This document shows, piece by piece, positions 8,077 through 15,009 of a stretch of DNA of 36,988 nt. Source of the stretch: Verrucomicrobiota bacterium (GTDB taxonomy: Bacteria; Verrucomicrobiota; Verrucomicrobiia; Chthoniobacterales; Terrimicrobiaceae). Position 1 is the stretch's first letter. Every line of letters begins with the position of its first letter. The position numbers and the translations under genes were made by a program. The stretch spans positions 1-36,988 of the forward strand of contig JAFKMU010000073.1 in assembly GCA_017305195.1 (NCBI GenBank), given 5' to 3'. The notes beneath the pieces were generated by a model, which did not search any database, was not told the origin of the DNA, and saw only the letters and a list, made by a program, of their open reading frames with translations.

Positions 8077-8451
8077 ATGACCAAACGTAAACGCACCGCC
8101 CTCATCTTCCTCATCCTCGCCAGCCTGAATCTCCTGGCCATCATCAGCGTGCTCCTCCATGTCGGGCGGCAGGATGACCGGGAAAAGGTCATTCACGCCT
8201 CCGCCGCCGCCCTCACCAAGATCCCGCCCGACGCCATCGACAAGATCCAGGCCAACACCGTCGCCGTCGCCCTCTCCGCAAACCTCAGCGCCCAGCACGA
8301 GGTCGCCACGCGCATCTTCGCCCTCTACGACCACCTGCTCCGCGACGCCGACCGCCTCGCCCTCACCCTCCTCCTCGTCCTCGCCGCCAACACCGCCTTC
8401 TTCTTTGGCGCTGCGTATTTTCAGCTCCGCGCGCCAAGCCCCGCAGCTTAG
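8077..8451 (+). CDS. Small membrane protein with two TM helices
   Basis: This 124-residue protein has one membrane helix near residues 8-28 (ALIFLILASLNLLAIISVLL) and a second near 94-115 (LALTLLLVLAANTAFFFGAAYF). They flank a ~65-residue extracytoplasmic segment with the helical sequence ALTKIPPDAIDKIQANTVAVAL. This topology (short cytoplasmic ends, central periplasmic helix bundle) resembles small sensor-like or chemoreceptor-type fragments, but there is no signature. It is the first of four plus-strand genes (8077-9624). Confidence 0.7.
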   Translation: MTKRKRTALIFLILASLNLLAIISVLLHVGRQDDREKVIHASAAALTKIPPDAIDKIQANTVAVALSANLSAQHEVATRIFALYDHLLRDADRLALTLLLVLAANTAFFFGAAYFQLRAPSPAA

Positions 8452-8538
8452 CCGAGAAAGAGCGCGCAAGCATCTTTCACTCGCCTCGCGCAGCGTCTTT
8501 AGCTCGCAGTTCCCGCCCCATTCCGCTTCGCTAAACTT

Positions 8539-8799
8539 ATGGACCCCGTGATGCTCATTCTCATTGTGCCAGCTGCGATCATCGTCTTTTTCGTCTTGCT
8601 GGGGCTGACTCAGTGGTTGTGGAATTCCACCCTGCCACGCGTCTTTGGCTGCCGGGAGATCACCATGTGGGAGACTTTCAAAATCGGGCTGCTCGCGGGC
8701 ATCCTGTTCAGCGGACCGAGCCTGCCCTTCGGCTATAGCTGGTCCTCCACCACCCCGGGCGGCGGCAAGGTCAGCTTCACCATCGGCTCGGTCAAATAA
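8539..8799 (+). CDS. Small membrane protein, conserved FG-x-x-xIT-x-W motif
   Basis: This 86-residue protein has an N-terminal membrane helix (LILIVPAAIIVFFVLLGL), then LWNSTLPRVFGCREITMWETFKIGLLAGILFSG. That segment follows the pattern LWNWL-P-x-IFGLP-x-ITFWQALGLLLL-x-ILFG, which I know from many small uncharacterised envelope proteins, often next to ECF sigma or stress genes. No function is established. It is followed after only 8 bp by a secreted-protein gene, so the two are likely co-transcribed. Confidence 0.72.
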   Translation: MDPVMLILIVPAAIIVFFVLLGLTQWLWNSTLPRVFGCREITMWETFKIGLLAGILFSGPSLPFGYSWSSTTPGGGKVSFTIGSVK

Positions 8800-8807
8800 C
8801 CGCCGCC

Positions 8808-9230
8808 ATGAGGAAATCTCTCATCGCGATGATCGTCCTCCCCCTGCTGGGGCTTTCATCTGCTCACGCCGCCGATGCCACCGCCCCGGTCACCACCTGG
8901 GCGGCCCTGCAAAATGGCAAAGAGCAGACCTCCACCCCCAAGGCGGATCACGCAACCACCAGCGAAACCATCCGCCGCAGCACAGTGACGCTCGATGGTC
9001 AGACCTGCACGCTGGCTCTGAAAAGCTCCATCTCCCGGCGCGACGGCGGCTATGCATACTCAGTCGCCCTGTCGCTTTCCGACAGCAGGCAGGATGACTT
9101 CACCGTCTCCGAGTCGGGAACCATGAAGACCCTCCAGCCGATTAAGTTCACTCTTACCCGGGGGAACAGGCAATATCCAGTGACCGTCTATTTCCGCCCG
9201 ACGGACACCTTATCGCCACTCCCCGAATGA
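8808..9230 (+). CDS. Secreted hypothetical protein
   Basis: This 140-residue protein has a clear signal peptide (MRKSLIAMIVLPLLGLSSAHA, cleavage after AHA). The mature domain is predicted beta-rich: QTCTLALKSSISRRDGGYAYSVALSL, DDFTVSESGT and PVTVYFRP segments. No family is recognised. It lies 8 bp after the small membrane-protein gene and 13 bp before the ankyrin gene, so 8539-9624 is probably one transcription unit. Confidence 0.75.
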   Translation: MRKSLIAMIVLPLLGLSSAHAADATAPVTTWAALQNGKEQTSTPKADHATTSETIRRSTVTLDGQTCTLALKSSISRRDGGYAYSVALSLSDSRQDDFTVSESGTMKTLQPIKFTLTRGNRQYPVTVYFRPTDTLSPLPE

Positions 9231-9243
9231 CTTTGCTCCACCC

Positions 9244-9624
9244 ATGTCCCTCACCCTTGAAGAAGCCCTGGCCCGCATCACCGCAGCCGAGATTTCGGAC
9301 TTCGCCGGGAAACCCGTCACTTTGGACAGCACCGATTCCTTCGGAGGCGGTCCGCTCGAGGTCGCCGCGATCTGGGGAGACATCCCCGTAGCCGATGCCC
9401 TGCTGCGTGGTGGCGCCGCCATCGACCAGCGCGGAGAGTACGGCTACACGCCTCTCCATCAGGCGGTCGGGCAGGGGCATCTCGCCATGGTCGAGTTCCT
9501 CCTTTCACGTGGAGCCGATCCCCGCCTCGTCAACGAATTCGGGTCCACGCTCGACCTTGCCACCTGGAATGAACAGGCAGAGATCCTGGCTGTCCTGAAA
9601 AAGCACCTCGACGCCGCGGGCTAG
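9244..9624 (+). CDS. Ankyrin-repeat protein
   Basis: This 126-residue protein contains about two and a half ankyrin repeats. The clearest is the segment EYGYTPLHQAVGQGHLAMVEFLLSRGADPRL (residues ~59-89), preceded by a weaker unit (GGPLEVAAIWGDIPVADALLRGGAAI) and followed by a half repeat (NEFGSTLDLATWNEQAEILAVL). Ankyrin repeats bind protein partners; the partner is unknown. It has no signal peptide, so it is probably cytoplasmic. It is the last gene of the plus-strand group. Confidence 0.88.
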   Translation: MSLTLEEALARITAAEISDFAGKPVTLDSTDSFGGGPLEVAAIWGDIPVADALLRGGAAIDQRGEYGYTPLHQAVGQGHLAMVEFLLSRGADPRLVNEFGSTLDLATWNEQAEILAVLKKHLDAAG

Positions 9625-9633
9625 GCTGGCGCT

Positions 9634-9930
9634 TTATCCTTGCCCGGCCGTCGGGCCCGGCTCGATCTGGCCGCAGGTATCGGAGAGCTTTCCCCGGCAC
9701 TTTCGCCGCGTCACCCTCTTGCCATCCGTAGAGAACCTGAAAACGGTGTGCCAAAGACCTCCCACCGCGCGAGCCGCACGCCGCCACAGCTCGGAGTTTT
9801 TGGCCGCCCATTTTTTTAACGAAAGCTCGTCCAGCTCCGACAACTCCAGGTCAGGCATGTCGTCCTGCAGGCGGTTGAAATCATGATCCCACCTGCGCTG
9901 CCGCTCAGTCACGTGATAGCTCCGGCTCAT
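9634..9930 (-). CDS. Hypothetical basic protein
   Basis: This 98-residue protein starts MSRSYHVTERQRRWDHDFNRLQ and is rich in Arg and Trp, with a helical core (LDELSLKKWAAKNSELWRRAARAVGG). No family is recognised. The start at 9930 overlaps the stop of the upstream membrane-protein gene by 4 bp (ATGA), so the two are translationally coupled. The frame is open further upstream but enters that other gene. Confidence 0.68.
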   Translation of the reverse strand: MSRSYHVTERQRRWDHDFNRLQDDMPDLELSELDELSLKKWAAKNSELWRRAARAVGGLWHTVFRFSTDGKRVTRRKCRGKLSDTCGQIEPGPTAGQG

Positions 9931-10265
9931 TGGGAAATCATCACACCTCGGCGCGGATAAAGCCAGACCACGCCTGCGGAAAGCAGCAGCGCGGCGATTA
10001 CGTGAACTCCCATGATGGGAAGCAATAACTCGGCTGCGCCGGGCTTTGCATCGCCTTCCCAAAATTGCCGCCATGTCACCTCCCGCCAATTCGTCAACGC
10101 CACGACGAGGCCCAAAAACGTCAAGGGTGTCACGATCAACGATGCTGCCACCGCCACCCAAACCGAAGCGCGTCTCCCACGGCGGAGCAAAATTTCACTA
10201 ACGATCGCCGTCACCACCGCCGCAGGCAGAGCCAGAAGGACAAACAACGTTAATACCTCCACCAT
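9927..10265 (-). CDS. Membrane protein with three TM helices
   Basis: This 112-residue protein has hydrophobic segments at about 4-26 (VLTLFVLLALPAAVVTAIVSEI), 35-58 (VWVAVAASLIVTPLTFLGLVVAL) and 84-105 (LLPIMGVHVIAALLLSAGVVWL). The 25-residue loop between the second and third has several Trp residues (NWREVTWRQFWEGD). The function is unknown. It forms a two-gene unit with the basic protein at 9634-9930. The open frame reaches 10730 but covers the emrE-like gene on the other strand; the start at 10265 is the natural one. Confidence 0.72.
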   Translation of the reverse strand: MVEVLTLFVLLALPAAVVTAIVSEILLRRGRRASVWVAVAASLIVTPLTFLGLVVALTNWREVTWRQFWEGDAKPGAAELLLPIMGVHVIAALLLSAGVVWLYPRRGVMISQ

Positions 10266-10334
10266 GATTACCGTCCTACCCCCTTCCGCGCTCGACGGCG
10301 AGCCGATTCCCATCGCAGGATGCCGCCCGCCGCC

Positions 10335-10667
10335 ATGCACCCGTACATCTATCTCCTTATCGCCATCTTTGCCGAACTCGCCGGGACCACCGCGCTCAAG
10401 GCCTGCGAAGGATTTTCCAAACCCTGGCCCACCGTCGTCGTCTTCGTCGGCTATGGCATCGCCTTTTACTTTCTCTCGCTCAGCCTGCGCACCATTCCCG
10501 TCGGCGTGGCCTATGCCATCTGGTCGGGCCTGGGCATTGCCGTCATCAGCCTCATCGGGTGGTTTGTCTTCAAGCAAGCCCTCGACCTCCCCGCCATCAT
10601 CGGCCTCAGCCTCATCATCGCCGGAGTCGTCGTGCTGAATTTCTTCTCCAAGTCCGTCGCGCACTGA
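10335..10667 (+). CDS. emrE: Small multidrug resistance transporter, EmrE-like
   Basis: From the ATG at 10335 the protein is 110 residues, the same as E. coli EmrE, and aligns to it without gaps from the first residues (MHPYIYLLIAIFAE). The proton/substrate-binding Glu14 and the pocket residues Tyr40, Tyr60 and Trp63 (YAIWSG) are all present, as is the DLPAIIG stretch before the fourth helix. The family exports lipophilic cations in exchange for protons as an antiparallel dimer. A start five codons earlier (10320) would add MPPAA, which the family does not have. No guanidine riboswitch is seen upstream. The gene is single. Confidence 0.95.
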   Translation: MHPYIYLLIAIFAELAGTTALKACEGFSKPWPTVVVFVGYGIAFYFLSLSLRTIPVGVAYAIWSGLGIAVISLIGWFVFKQALDLPAIIGLSLIIAGVVVLNFFSKSVAH

Positions 10668-10787
10668 TCGGCTCCATGTTGCCTCTCGCCAACGCGTCAG
10701 CACGCCGACAAAAGCGAGTGCCTCCCTCAATCAACGCCCAAGATGGAGATTGATTCTATGCGTTCACGCGAATCGCACGTTCGCTTC

Positions 10788-11126
10788 TCATGGCAACGAA
10801 CGGCAACCGCAATGAGCACAAAAGCGAGATTGGGGTGTTCTAAAAAGATGCCCGCATGAAGGACATTCCCTTCCGAAAAGCGATCGTCGGTGGTGCCAGA
10901 TCGCATTCATATTTGTTTCCTGATATCCAGTCATCTGCTCAAACTTCTCGCACGCTAGAGATCGGTATTCCGCCAATGCTTGATCAAGCGCCAGCCCCTT
11001 CTCCACACGAATGTCCTGGATTTGCTTGAGGTTGAGAACCAGCAATGGATGAATGATTTCCCACTCGTCCTCGGTGAGCATGGGAACCTTCGTCTTGCAG
11101 CGCCAACAATAGTAAGTCTCCGCCAT
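10788..11126 (-). CDS. Zinc-ribbon hypothetical protein
   Basis: This 112-residue protein has an N-terminal CWRC pair (residues 7-10). C-terminal CPSC and CAHC pairs form a complete four-cysteine zinc ribbon (CPSCGHLFRTPQSRFCAHC). The middle is helical and charged (DEWEIIHPLLVLNLKQIQDIRVEKG). Such proteins bind zinc; the role here is unknown. It converges with the emrE-like gene. The lower GC and different codon choice (AAT, GAT, TTT) suggest a more recent arrival than its neighbours. Confidence 0.75.
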   Translation of the reverse strand: MAETYYCWRCKTKVPMLTEDEWEIIHPLLVLNLKQIQDIRVEKGLALDQALAEYRSLACEKFEQMTGYQETNMNAIWHHRRSLFGRECPSCGHLFRTPQSRFCAHCGCRSLP

Positions 11127-11272
11127 ATCCGAGCCTGAATAAACCCATCTATTCTTTCTGGCCTTTACGGAATGGCCAGCTTGAAAAAGGGCCTGTGCAG
11201 ACCCGAACCAACGCTGCAGTCCCCCGCATATGGGAGGATGCTTCGTATCGGGATCATCAGTCCCGCCTCACC

Positions 11273-11641
11273 CTACGTCCGATCCTCGCGGCCGTCCCGC
11301 GCCGCATCCCAGCGGCCGCCCTGGCGCACCGCGCCGTGACGCGAACTCCGCCAAACCCGCGCAAAAAAGAAATACAGCCCCGCGCTCACGTACGAGCACC
11401 CGAGCAGGCCGATCATCGCCAAGCCGCGATCCAGCCCGCCAGTTTCCCGACCGATCAACCCCGCGGCCCACAGCACAAAAAACGCCACCCAGCCCGCGAC
11501 CACGCCGACCAGCCCGGCAAAGAAGACATCCCACCGCGTACCCGGCTTCATCGGAGCCGCCAGCGCACAGATCAGCATGAACCCCGCCGGCGCCAGCAGA
11601 AAGAGCGTCTGCACCGTCAGGAATGACCAGATCGTTTCCAT
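11273..11641 (-). CDS. Membrane protein with three TM helices
   Basis: This 122-residue protein begins METIWSFLTVQTLFLLAPAGFMLICALAAP. It has further helices at about 38-60 (DVFFAGLVGVVAGWVAFFVLWAAGLI) and 75-95 (LAMIGLLGCSYVSAGLYFFFARVW), then a basic cytoplasmic tail. No family is recognised and it is a single gene. Confidence 0.68.
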   Translation of the reverse strand: METIWSFLTVQTLFLLAPAGFMLICALAAPMKPGTRWDVFFAGLVGVVAGWVAFFVLWAAGLIGRETGGLDRGLAMIGLLGCSYVSAGLYFFFARVWRSSRHGAVRQGGRWDAARDGREDRT

Positions 11642-12021
11642 GGGATTTACGGGGTTTGGGCTTCCGAGGAGAAGATACCACAGCCCCGCCGCGACCTAAA
11701 CAACAAAACATCCGCCGCCAGCTGGCCTGCGCCGCCCAGGCCGGGAACCACCCCCAGAACCCCCAGAACCCCCAGAACCACCCCCCAGCGATCCCCCGGA
11801 GGCCGAACGGCGCAAAATCTTCACCCCCTGGCCGGGAACCAAGGACCCCCCCATGCAGCCGCCGACCGCAGCACGCTGCCAGCGCCAGTCGGCCCGGAGC
11901 CGTGAGCGCGACGAGGCGGAGACATCCCGCCCCATCGGCAGCAGCCCACCCGCGGGGCTCTCGCCGCCCGGCATTGGCGACAGAGTGAGTTTTTCATGCC
12001 CTCGCGGCAGCCCCCGCGCCG
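11642..12021. other. GC-rich intergenic region with a 9-bp tandem repeat
   Basis: This region has 380 bp without a convincing gene. It contains three perfect tandem copies of CCCCCAGAA at 11751-11777. Long open frames here are products of the base composition. Confidence 0.5.
11751..11777. repeat. 9-bp tandem repeat, three copies
   Basis: CCCCCAGAA occurs three times without interruption. It is a simple-sequence repeat that may vary by slippage. No gene depends on it as far as I can see. Confidence 0.8.
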
Positions 12022-12174
12022 TCAGATCCTTCCCATCAGGACGAGGATGAGGACGATCACGAGGACCAGCCCCAGACCGCCGCTCGGATAATACCCCCAG
12101 CCCGAGCTATGCGGCCACGTCGGCAGCGCACCCACCAGCAGAAGGACCAGAACGATAAGTAACAAAGTGCTCAT
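12022..12174 (-). CDS. DUF3309 small membrane peptide
   Basis: This 50-residue protein has two short hydrophobic segments (LLLIVLVLLLVGALP and LGLVLVIVLILVLMG) flanking the conserved polar centre TWPHSSGWGYYPSGG. This is the complete DUF3309 pattern: L-P-x-WPHSxxWGYxPSGG. The function is unknown; members are common in Proteobacteria and related phyla, often near stress genes. The start at 12174 gives the standard family length. It is divergent to the ECF sigma gene. Confidence 0.92.
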   Translation of the reverse strand: MSTLLLIVLVLLLVGALPTWPHSSGWGYYPSGGLGLVLVIVLILVLMGRI

Positions 12175-12393
12175 GCCCCTGTATCGCACGCCACCCGCCC
12201 CGCAGCCGTCCCCGATCCCTGTACCCGATATCACCCTCAGTCCCCTCCCGACCCGCAAAAGCCCCTCCCGCCAGAAATCCACCGCCTCCCGCACTCAGGA
12301 CCGCGCCACCCCGCGAGTCTGAAAACTGAACACTGCAAACTGAAATCTCTCCCCCCTCCCCCCGAAATCTGATCCACTCCTAGCCCATCACCC

Positions 12394-12888
12394 ATGGACG
12401 CGCGGGAATTTGAGCAGATCGTCGATGCCTTTTATCGGGATCTCTACCGCTTCGCCCTCAGCCTCGCGCGCAATCCCGACGACGCCAGCGACCTCACGCA
12501 GCAGACCTTTGCCACCTTTGCGCAAAAGCAGGACGACCTGCGCGACCGCGCCCGGTGCAAGAGCTGGCTCTTCACCACGCTCTACCGCGACTTCCTCCGC
12601 CAGGGCGCGCGCTCGCAGAAGATCGTCGCCATGGAACCCGAGACGCTGGAAACCCACGCGCCGCCCGTCGCCGCCACCGGCTCCGCCTCCGCCGAGCATC
12701 GCGAGATCCTCGACGTCCTCCTCGGCCTGGAGGAACCCCACCGCGCCGTGCTCTCGCTCTTCTACCTGGAGGACTACTCGTACAAGGACATCGCCGCCAT
12801 CCTCGACATCCCGCTCGGCACCGTGATGTCGCGCATCGCCCGAGCCAAGGAAGCCCTGCGCGCCGCCATGAAAACCTCCGCCGGATGA
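12394..12888 (+). CDS. ECF RNA polymerase sigma factor of the bufferin locus
   Basis: This 164-residue protein has sigma region 2 at about residues 5-75 (FYRDLYRFALSLARNPDDASDLTQQTFATF) and region 4 at about 110-158. Region 4 includes the HTH YSYKDIAAILDIPLGTVMSRIARAKEAL. It has no region 3, as in all ECF sigmas. It is followed 58 bp later by a membrane anti-sigma gene, then doxX and the bufferin genes. Known bufferin operons are often under ECF control and respond to copper or oxidative stress. A motif with the layout of an ECF promoter recurs three times downstream (see promoter entries) but is not present before this gene, which suggests separate basal transcription. Confidence 0.95.
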   Translation: MDAREFEQIVDAFYRDLYRFALSLARNPDDASDLTQQTFATFAQKQDDLRDRARCKSWLFTTLYRDFLRQGARSQKIVAMEPETLETHAPPVAATGSASAEHREILDVLLGLEEPHRAVLSLFYLEDYSYKDIAAILDIPLGTVMSRIARAKEALRAAMKTSAG

Positions 12889-12896
12889 AAAATCGC

Positions 12897-12924
12897 GGGA
12901 ATATTTTCCATCACTCACCGCTCT
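12897..12924 (+). promoter_or_regulatory. Candidate ECF promoter of the anti-sigma gene
   Basis: GGGAATA (12897-12903), 15 bases, then CGCTCT (12919-12924). The layout is that of an ECF -35/-10 pair, and the same motif with identical spacing precedes doxX and bufA. The predicted transcript would start near 12931, about 16 bases before the anti-sigma ATG at 12947. Confidence 0.65.
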
Positions 12925-12946
12925 TAATATAGAAAACCTCACACCA

Positions 12947-13699
12947 ATGGATCGCGAACAGGCCAAGACCATCCTCAGCGCATGGAGACCCGGAGTCGAT
13001 GACCCCGCGGGTCACGCTGCACTGGAGGAGGCGCTTGCCCTCATGGAGAGCGATCCCGAGCTGGCCGAGTGGTTCGCCGCGCAGCAGGAGGAGGATGCCG
13101 CCATCCGCGCGGAGCTGCGCGCCATCGAGCCGCCGCCGGGCCTGCGCGACGCCATCCTCGCCCAGGCCAAGACCATCGACTTTCCCGCCGAGCGCCCCGC
13201 CGCTCCCTCGCTCCTCGCCCGCTGGGCGGCCATCGCCGCCTGCGCCGTGCTCGCCGGGCTGGGCCTCTACGTGAGCCAGCTCCCGCAGCAGATCGACCCG
13301 CGCTATCTCGCGGCCGAGCTGCCCCGGCTGGATAAAAAGCACGCCCATTCCTTTGAGTCGCGCACCGGGGACCTCGAGGCCATTCGCTCCTGGCTCGCCG
13401 CGCATGGCGGGCCGTCGGATTTCCAGATTCCCGCCGGGCTCGTCGGGCGCGGAGCCATCGGCTGCGAGGTCGCCTCCGTGGAGGGCGCAAAGATTTCCAT
13501 CCTCTGCTTCCCCATCGCAGGGGGAGAACCCGTGCATCTCTATGTCGTGGCCCGGGACCGCCTCACCACGCCGCCGCCCGAGGGCGCGCCCGTCATCGCC
13601 ACGCGCAACTCCGCCGTGCTCGCAAGCTGGAGCTCCGGGGAGCTGAGCTACTTCCTCTCCGGGCGCGACTCCGCCGAGGAACTCCAGCGCTTTCTGTAG
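12947..13699 (+). CDS. Membrane-anchored anti-sigma factor
   Basis: This 250-residue protein has a cytoplasmic N-terminal domain (~80 residues, helical, containing ALMESDPELAEWFAAQQEEDAAI). One transmembrane helix follows at about 88-106 (LARWAAIAACAVLAGLGLYVS), then a periplasmic domain of ~140 residues. Its position right after an ECF sigma gene and its topology identify it as the anti-sigma factor. It lacks the HxxxCxxC zinc motif of the ZAS class. The periplasmic part has Cys residues (IGCEVASVEG and ILCFPIAGG) and ends in SYFLSGRDSAEELQRFL; it resembles domains seen in other copper/metal-stress anti-sigma factors. It carries its own candidate ECF promoter, which would give negative feedback. 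Confidence 0.85.
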   Translation: MDREQAKTILSAWRPGVDDPAGHAALEEALALMESDPELAEWFAAQQEEDAAIRAELRAIEPPPGLRDAILAQAKTIDFPAERPAAPSLLARWAAIAACAVLAGLGLYVSQLPQQIDPRYLAAELPRLDKKHAHSFESRTGDLEAIRSWLAAHGGPSDFQIPAGLVGRGAIGCEVASVEGAKISILCFPIAGGEPVHLYVVARDRLTTPPPEGAPVIATRNSAVLASWSSGELSYFLSGRDSAEELQRFL

Positions 13700-13734
13700 G
13701 CCCCCGCCTTTTTCCGCCATGCGCGGAATTTCCT

Positions 13735-13762
13735 GGGAATAAACCGCCGCCGCTCGCGCTCT
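13735..13762 (+). promoter_or_regulatory. Candidate ECF promoter of doxX
   Basis: GGGAATA (13735-13741), 15 bases, then CGCTCT (13757-13762), identical to the site before the anti-sigma gene. The -10 ends only 7 bases before the doxX ATG at 13770, so the transcript would be leaderless or nearly so. Confidence 0.68.
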
Positions 13763-13769
13763 CACGGGT

Positions 13770-14249
13770 ATGCACCCATTGAGCGCATTCCTACGCACCT
13801 ACTACCATTACGAAACCCTCCCCGGCCTCCTCCAGGATGCCCTGCTCCTCGCCATCCGGCTCACGTGGGGGCTGCAATTTGTCCAGACCGGCTGGGGCAA
13901 ATGGCACAGCCTGGAGAAAGTCACCGCCTTCTTCGCGGAATTGGGAATACCCCTCCCCGCGCTGAATGCCTACCTCGTCGCCACCACGGAACTCGGCGGC
14001 GGCCTGCTCCTCGCCCTCGGCCTGCTTTCCCGCCTCGGCGCGGCCCCGCTCATCTTTGCCATGATCGTCGCCTACGTCACCAGCGAGCAGGAGGCCCTCG
14101 GCCAGCTCGTGCAGGGCAACCCCGACCCGTTCTTCGCCGCCGCGCCCTTCCTCTTCCTCCTCGCCTCGCTCGTCGTCCTCGTCTTCGGCCCCGGGCGGTA
14201 CTCCGTCGATTTCGCCCTCAAAAAGAAATTCGAAAAAAGCAGGGAATAA
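13770..14249 (+). CDS. DoxX-family membrane protein of the bufferin locus
   Basis: This 159-residue DoxX-family protein has four membrane helices. The family's second-helix signature RLTWGLQFVQTGWGKWHSLEKVTAFFAELGIPLP is followed by ATTELGGGLLLALGLLSRLGAAPLIFAMIVAYVT. DoxX proteins are integral membrane proteins linked to redox or thiol stress. They are frequent partners of bufferin genes, although their role there is not settled. The gene sits between the anti-sigma and bufA genes, 83 bp before the latter, with its own candidate ECF promoter. ATG 13770 is the only reasonable start and lies almost at the predicted transcription start. Confidence 0.92.
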   Translation: MHPLSAFLRTYYHYETLPGLLQDALLLAIRLTWGLQFVQTGWGKWHSLEKVTAFFAELGIPLPALNAYLVATTELGGGLLLALGLLSRLGAAPLIFAMIVAYVTSEQEALGQLVQGNPDPFFAAAPFLFLLASLVVLVFGPGRYSVDFALKKKFEKSRE

Positions 14250-14269
14250 ACCCCGCCCCCCGCCGCTCA
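14242..14269 (+). promoter_or_regulatory. Candidate ECF promoter of bufA
   Basis: GGGAATA (14242-14248), 15 bases, then CGCTCA (14264-14269), overlapping the doxX stop codon. It is the third copy of the motif. It would give a leader of about 57 bases before the bufA ATG at 14333. Confidence 0.66.
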
Positions 14270-14332
14270 CATCTTCCGAACCGCCGCACCAGCGGCAAAA
14301 ACAAAACCACAACACAGAAAGCAAACCTCACG

Positions 14333-14590
14333 ATGAAAACGACCCACACCCTCGCCGCCGCCGCCCTCGCTGGACTGCTCACCGGCACCACCGTCTCCTA
14401 CGCCGCCAGCACCAGCTCCACCGGCGCGGGAGTCAAGATCAGCACCCTCGCCGACAAGGGCACCCACTCCTGCAAGGGACAGAATGCCTGCAAGGGCCAG
14501 GGCGGCTGCAAAGGCAGCGACAACGGCTGCAAGGGGCAAAACTCCTGCAAGGGCAAAGGCGGCTGCGCCACCGACGGCTCGAAGCACTAG
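14333..14590 (+). CDS. bufA: Bufferin-type precursor peptide (BufA, six-cysteine class)
   Basis: This 85-residue protein has a Sec signal peptide (MKTTHTLAAAALAGLLTGTT, cleavage near YAA). The C-terminal half has six cysteines at 47, 53, 59, 66, 72 and 78, arranged as CKGQNACKGQGGC, a short spacer, and CKGQNSCKGKGGC. This is a duplicated 13-residue block. Peptides of this type (Buf_6/12Cys, BufA2-like) are exported, and their Cys are modified by a DUF692 enzyme; the studied bufferins bind copper in the periplasm. Here the maturase (15010) and the DUF2063 partner (16373) follow. All Cys lie in the mature part. The peptide has no separate leader other than the signal peptide, which agrees with the family. 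Confidence 0.93.
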   Translation: MKTTHTLAAAALAGLLTGTTVSYAASTSSTGAGVKISTLADKGTHSCKGQNACKGQGGCKGSDNGCKGQNSCKGKGGCATDGSKH

Positions 14591-15009
14591 GTATTTCCAC
14601 CAATCCAACAGCCGCATCCTTGCCCGCGCCGGGTGTCAGCCAATACGGAGCGAAGGCAGCAGCACCGCCGGTCGCTCCCGACGCCGCAAAGATGTCGCTG
14701 GAGAGGAAATGAAAATACCCTGACTCCGCACCGCCTCTCGAAATCCAGCGGGTCATTTGCGCTCGCCGGGCCGCCGCCAGGGCAGTGAAAAACATAGCCG
14801 CCGCCCCGCGCAGCACACCCCGCCGACGCCAATGACCGGCTGGAGATCAGGCAAAAAGCAGTCAATACACCCGCACGCCGCACCGGGAGACGCCGCGTCA
14901 CGACCAGGACGCTCGCCTCCCGGCGCACCCCCGCCACCGCCACGCCAGCACGCCGCACCCGGAACGAAATTTTTCCCGATCCACAACCCGCAACCCGCCC
15001 ACACACACC
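14591..15009. other. Spacer between bufA and bufB
   Basis: This spacer of 419 bp has no convincing gene; I looked for a second Cys-rich precursor and found none. Distant complementary ends (GGTATTT just after bufA and AAATACC near 14721) are the only structure noted. Such a long spacer is unusual for bufAB pairs. Confidence 0.5.

Noticed and set aside
10266..10334. Guanidine riboswitch before the SMR transporter gene
   Set aside because: The gap is under 70 bp and lacks the conserved riboswitch words; the transporter is of the EmrE rather than the Gdx type.
14591..15009. Possible second bufferin precursor between bufA and bufB
   Set aside because: No frame here has a signal peptide with a Cys-rich tail.
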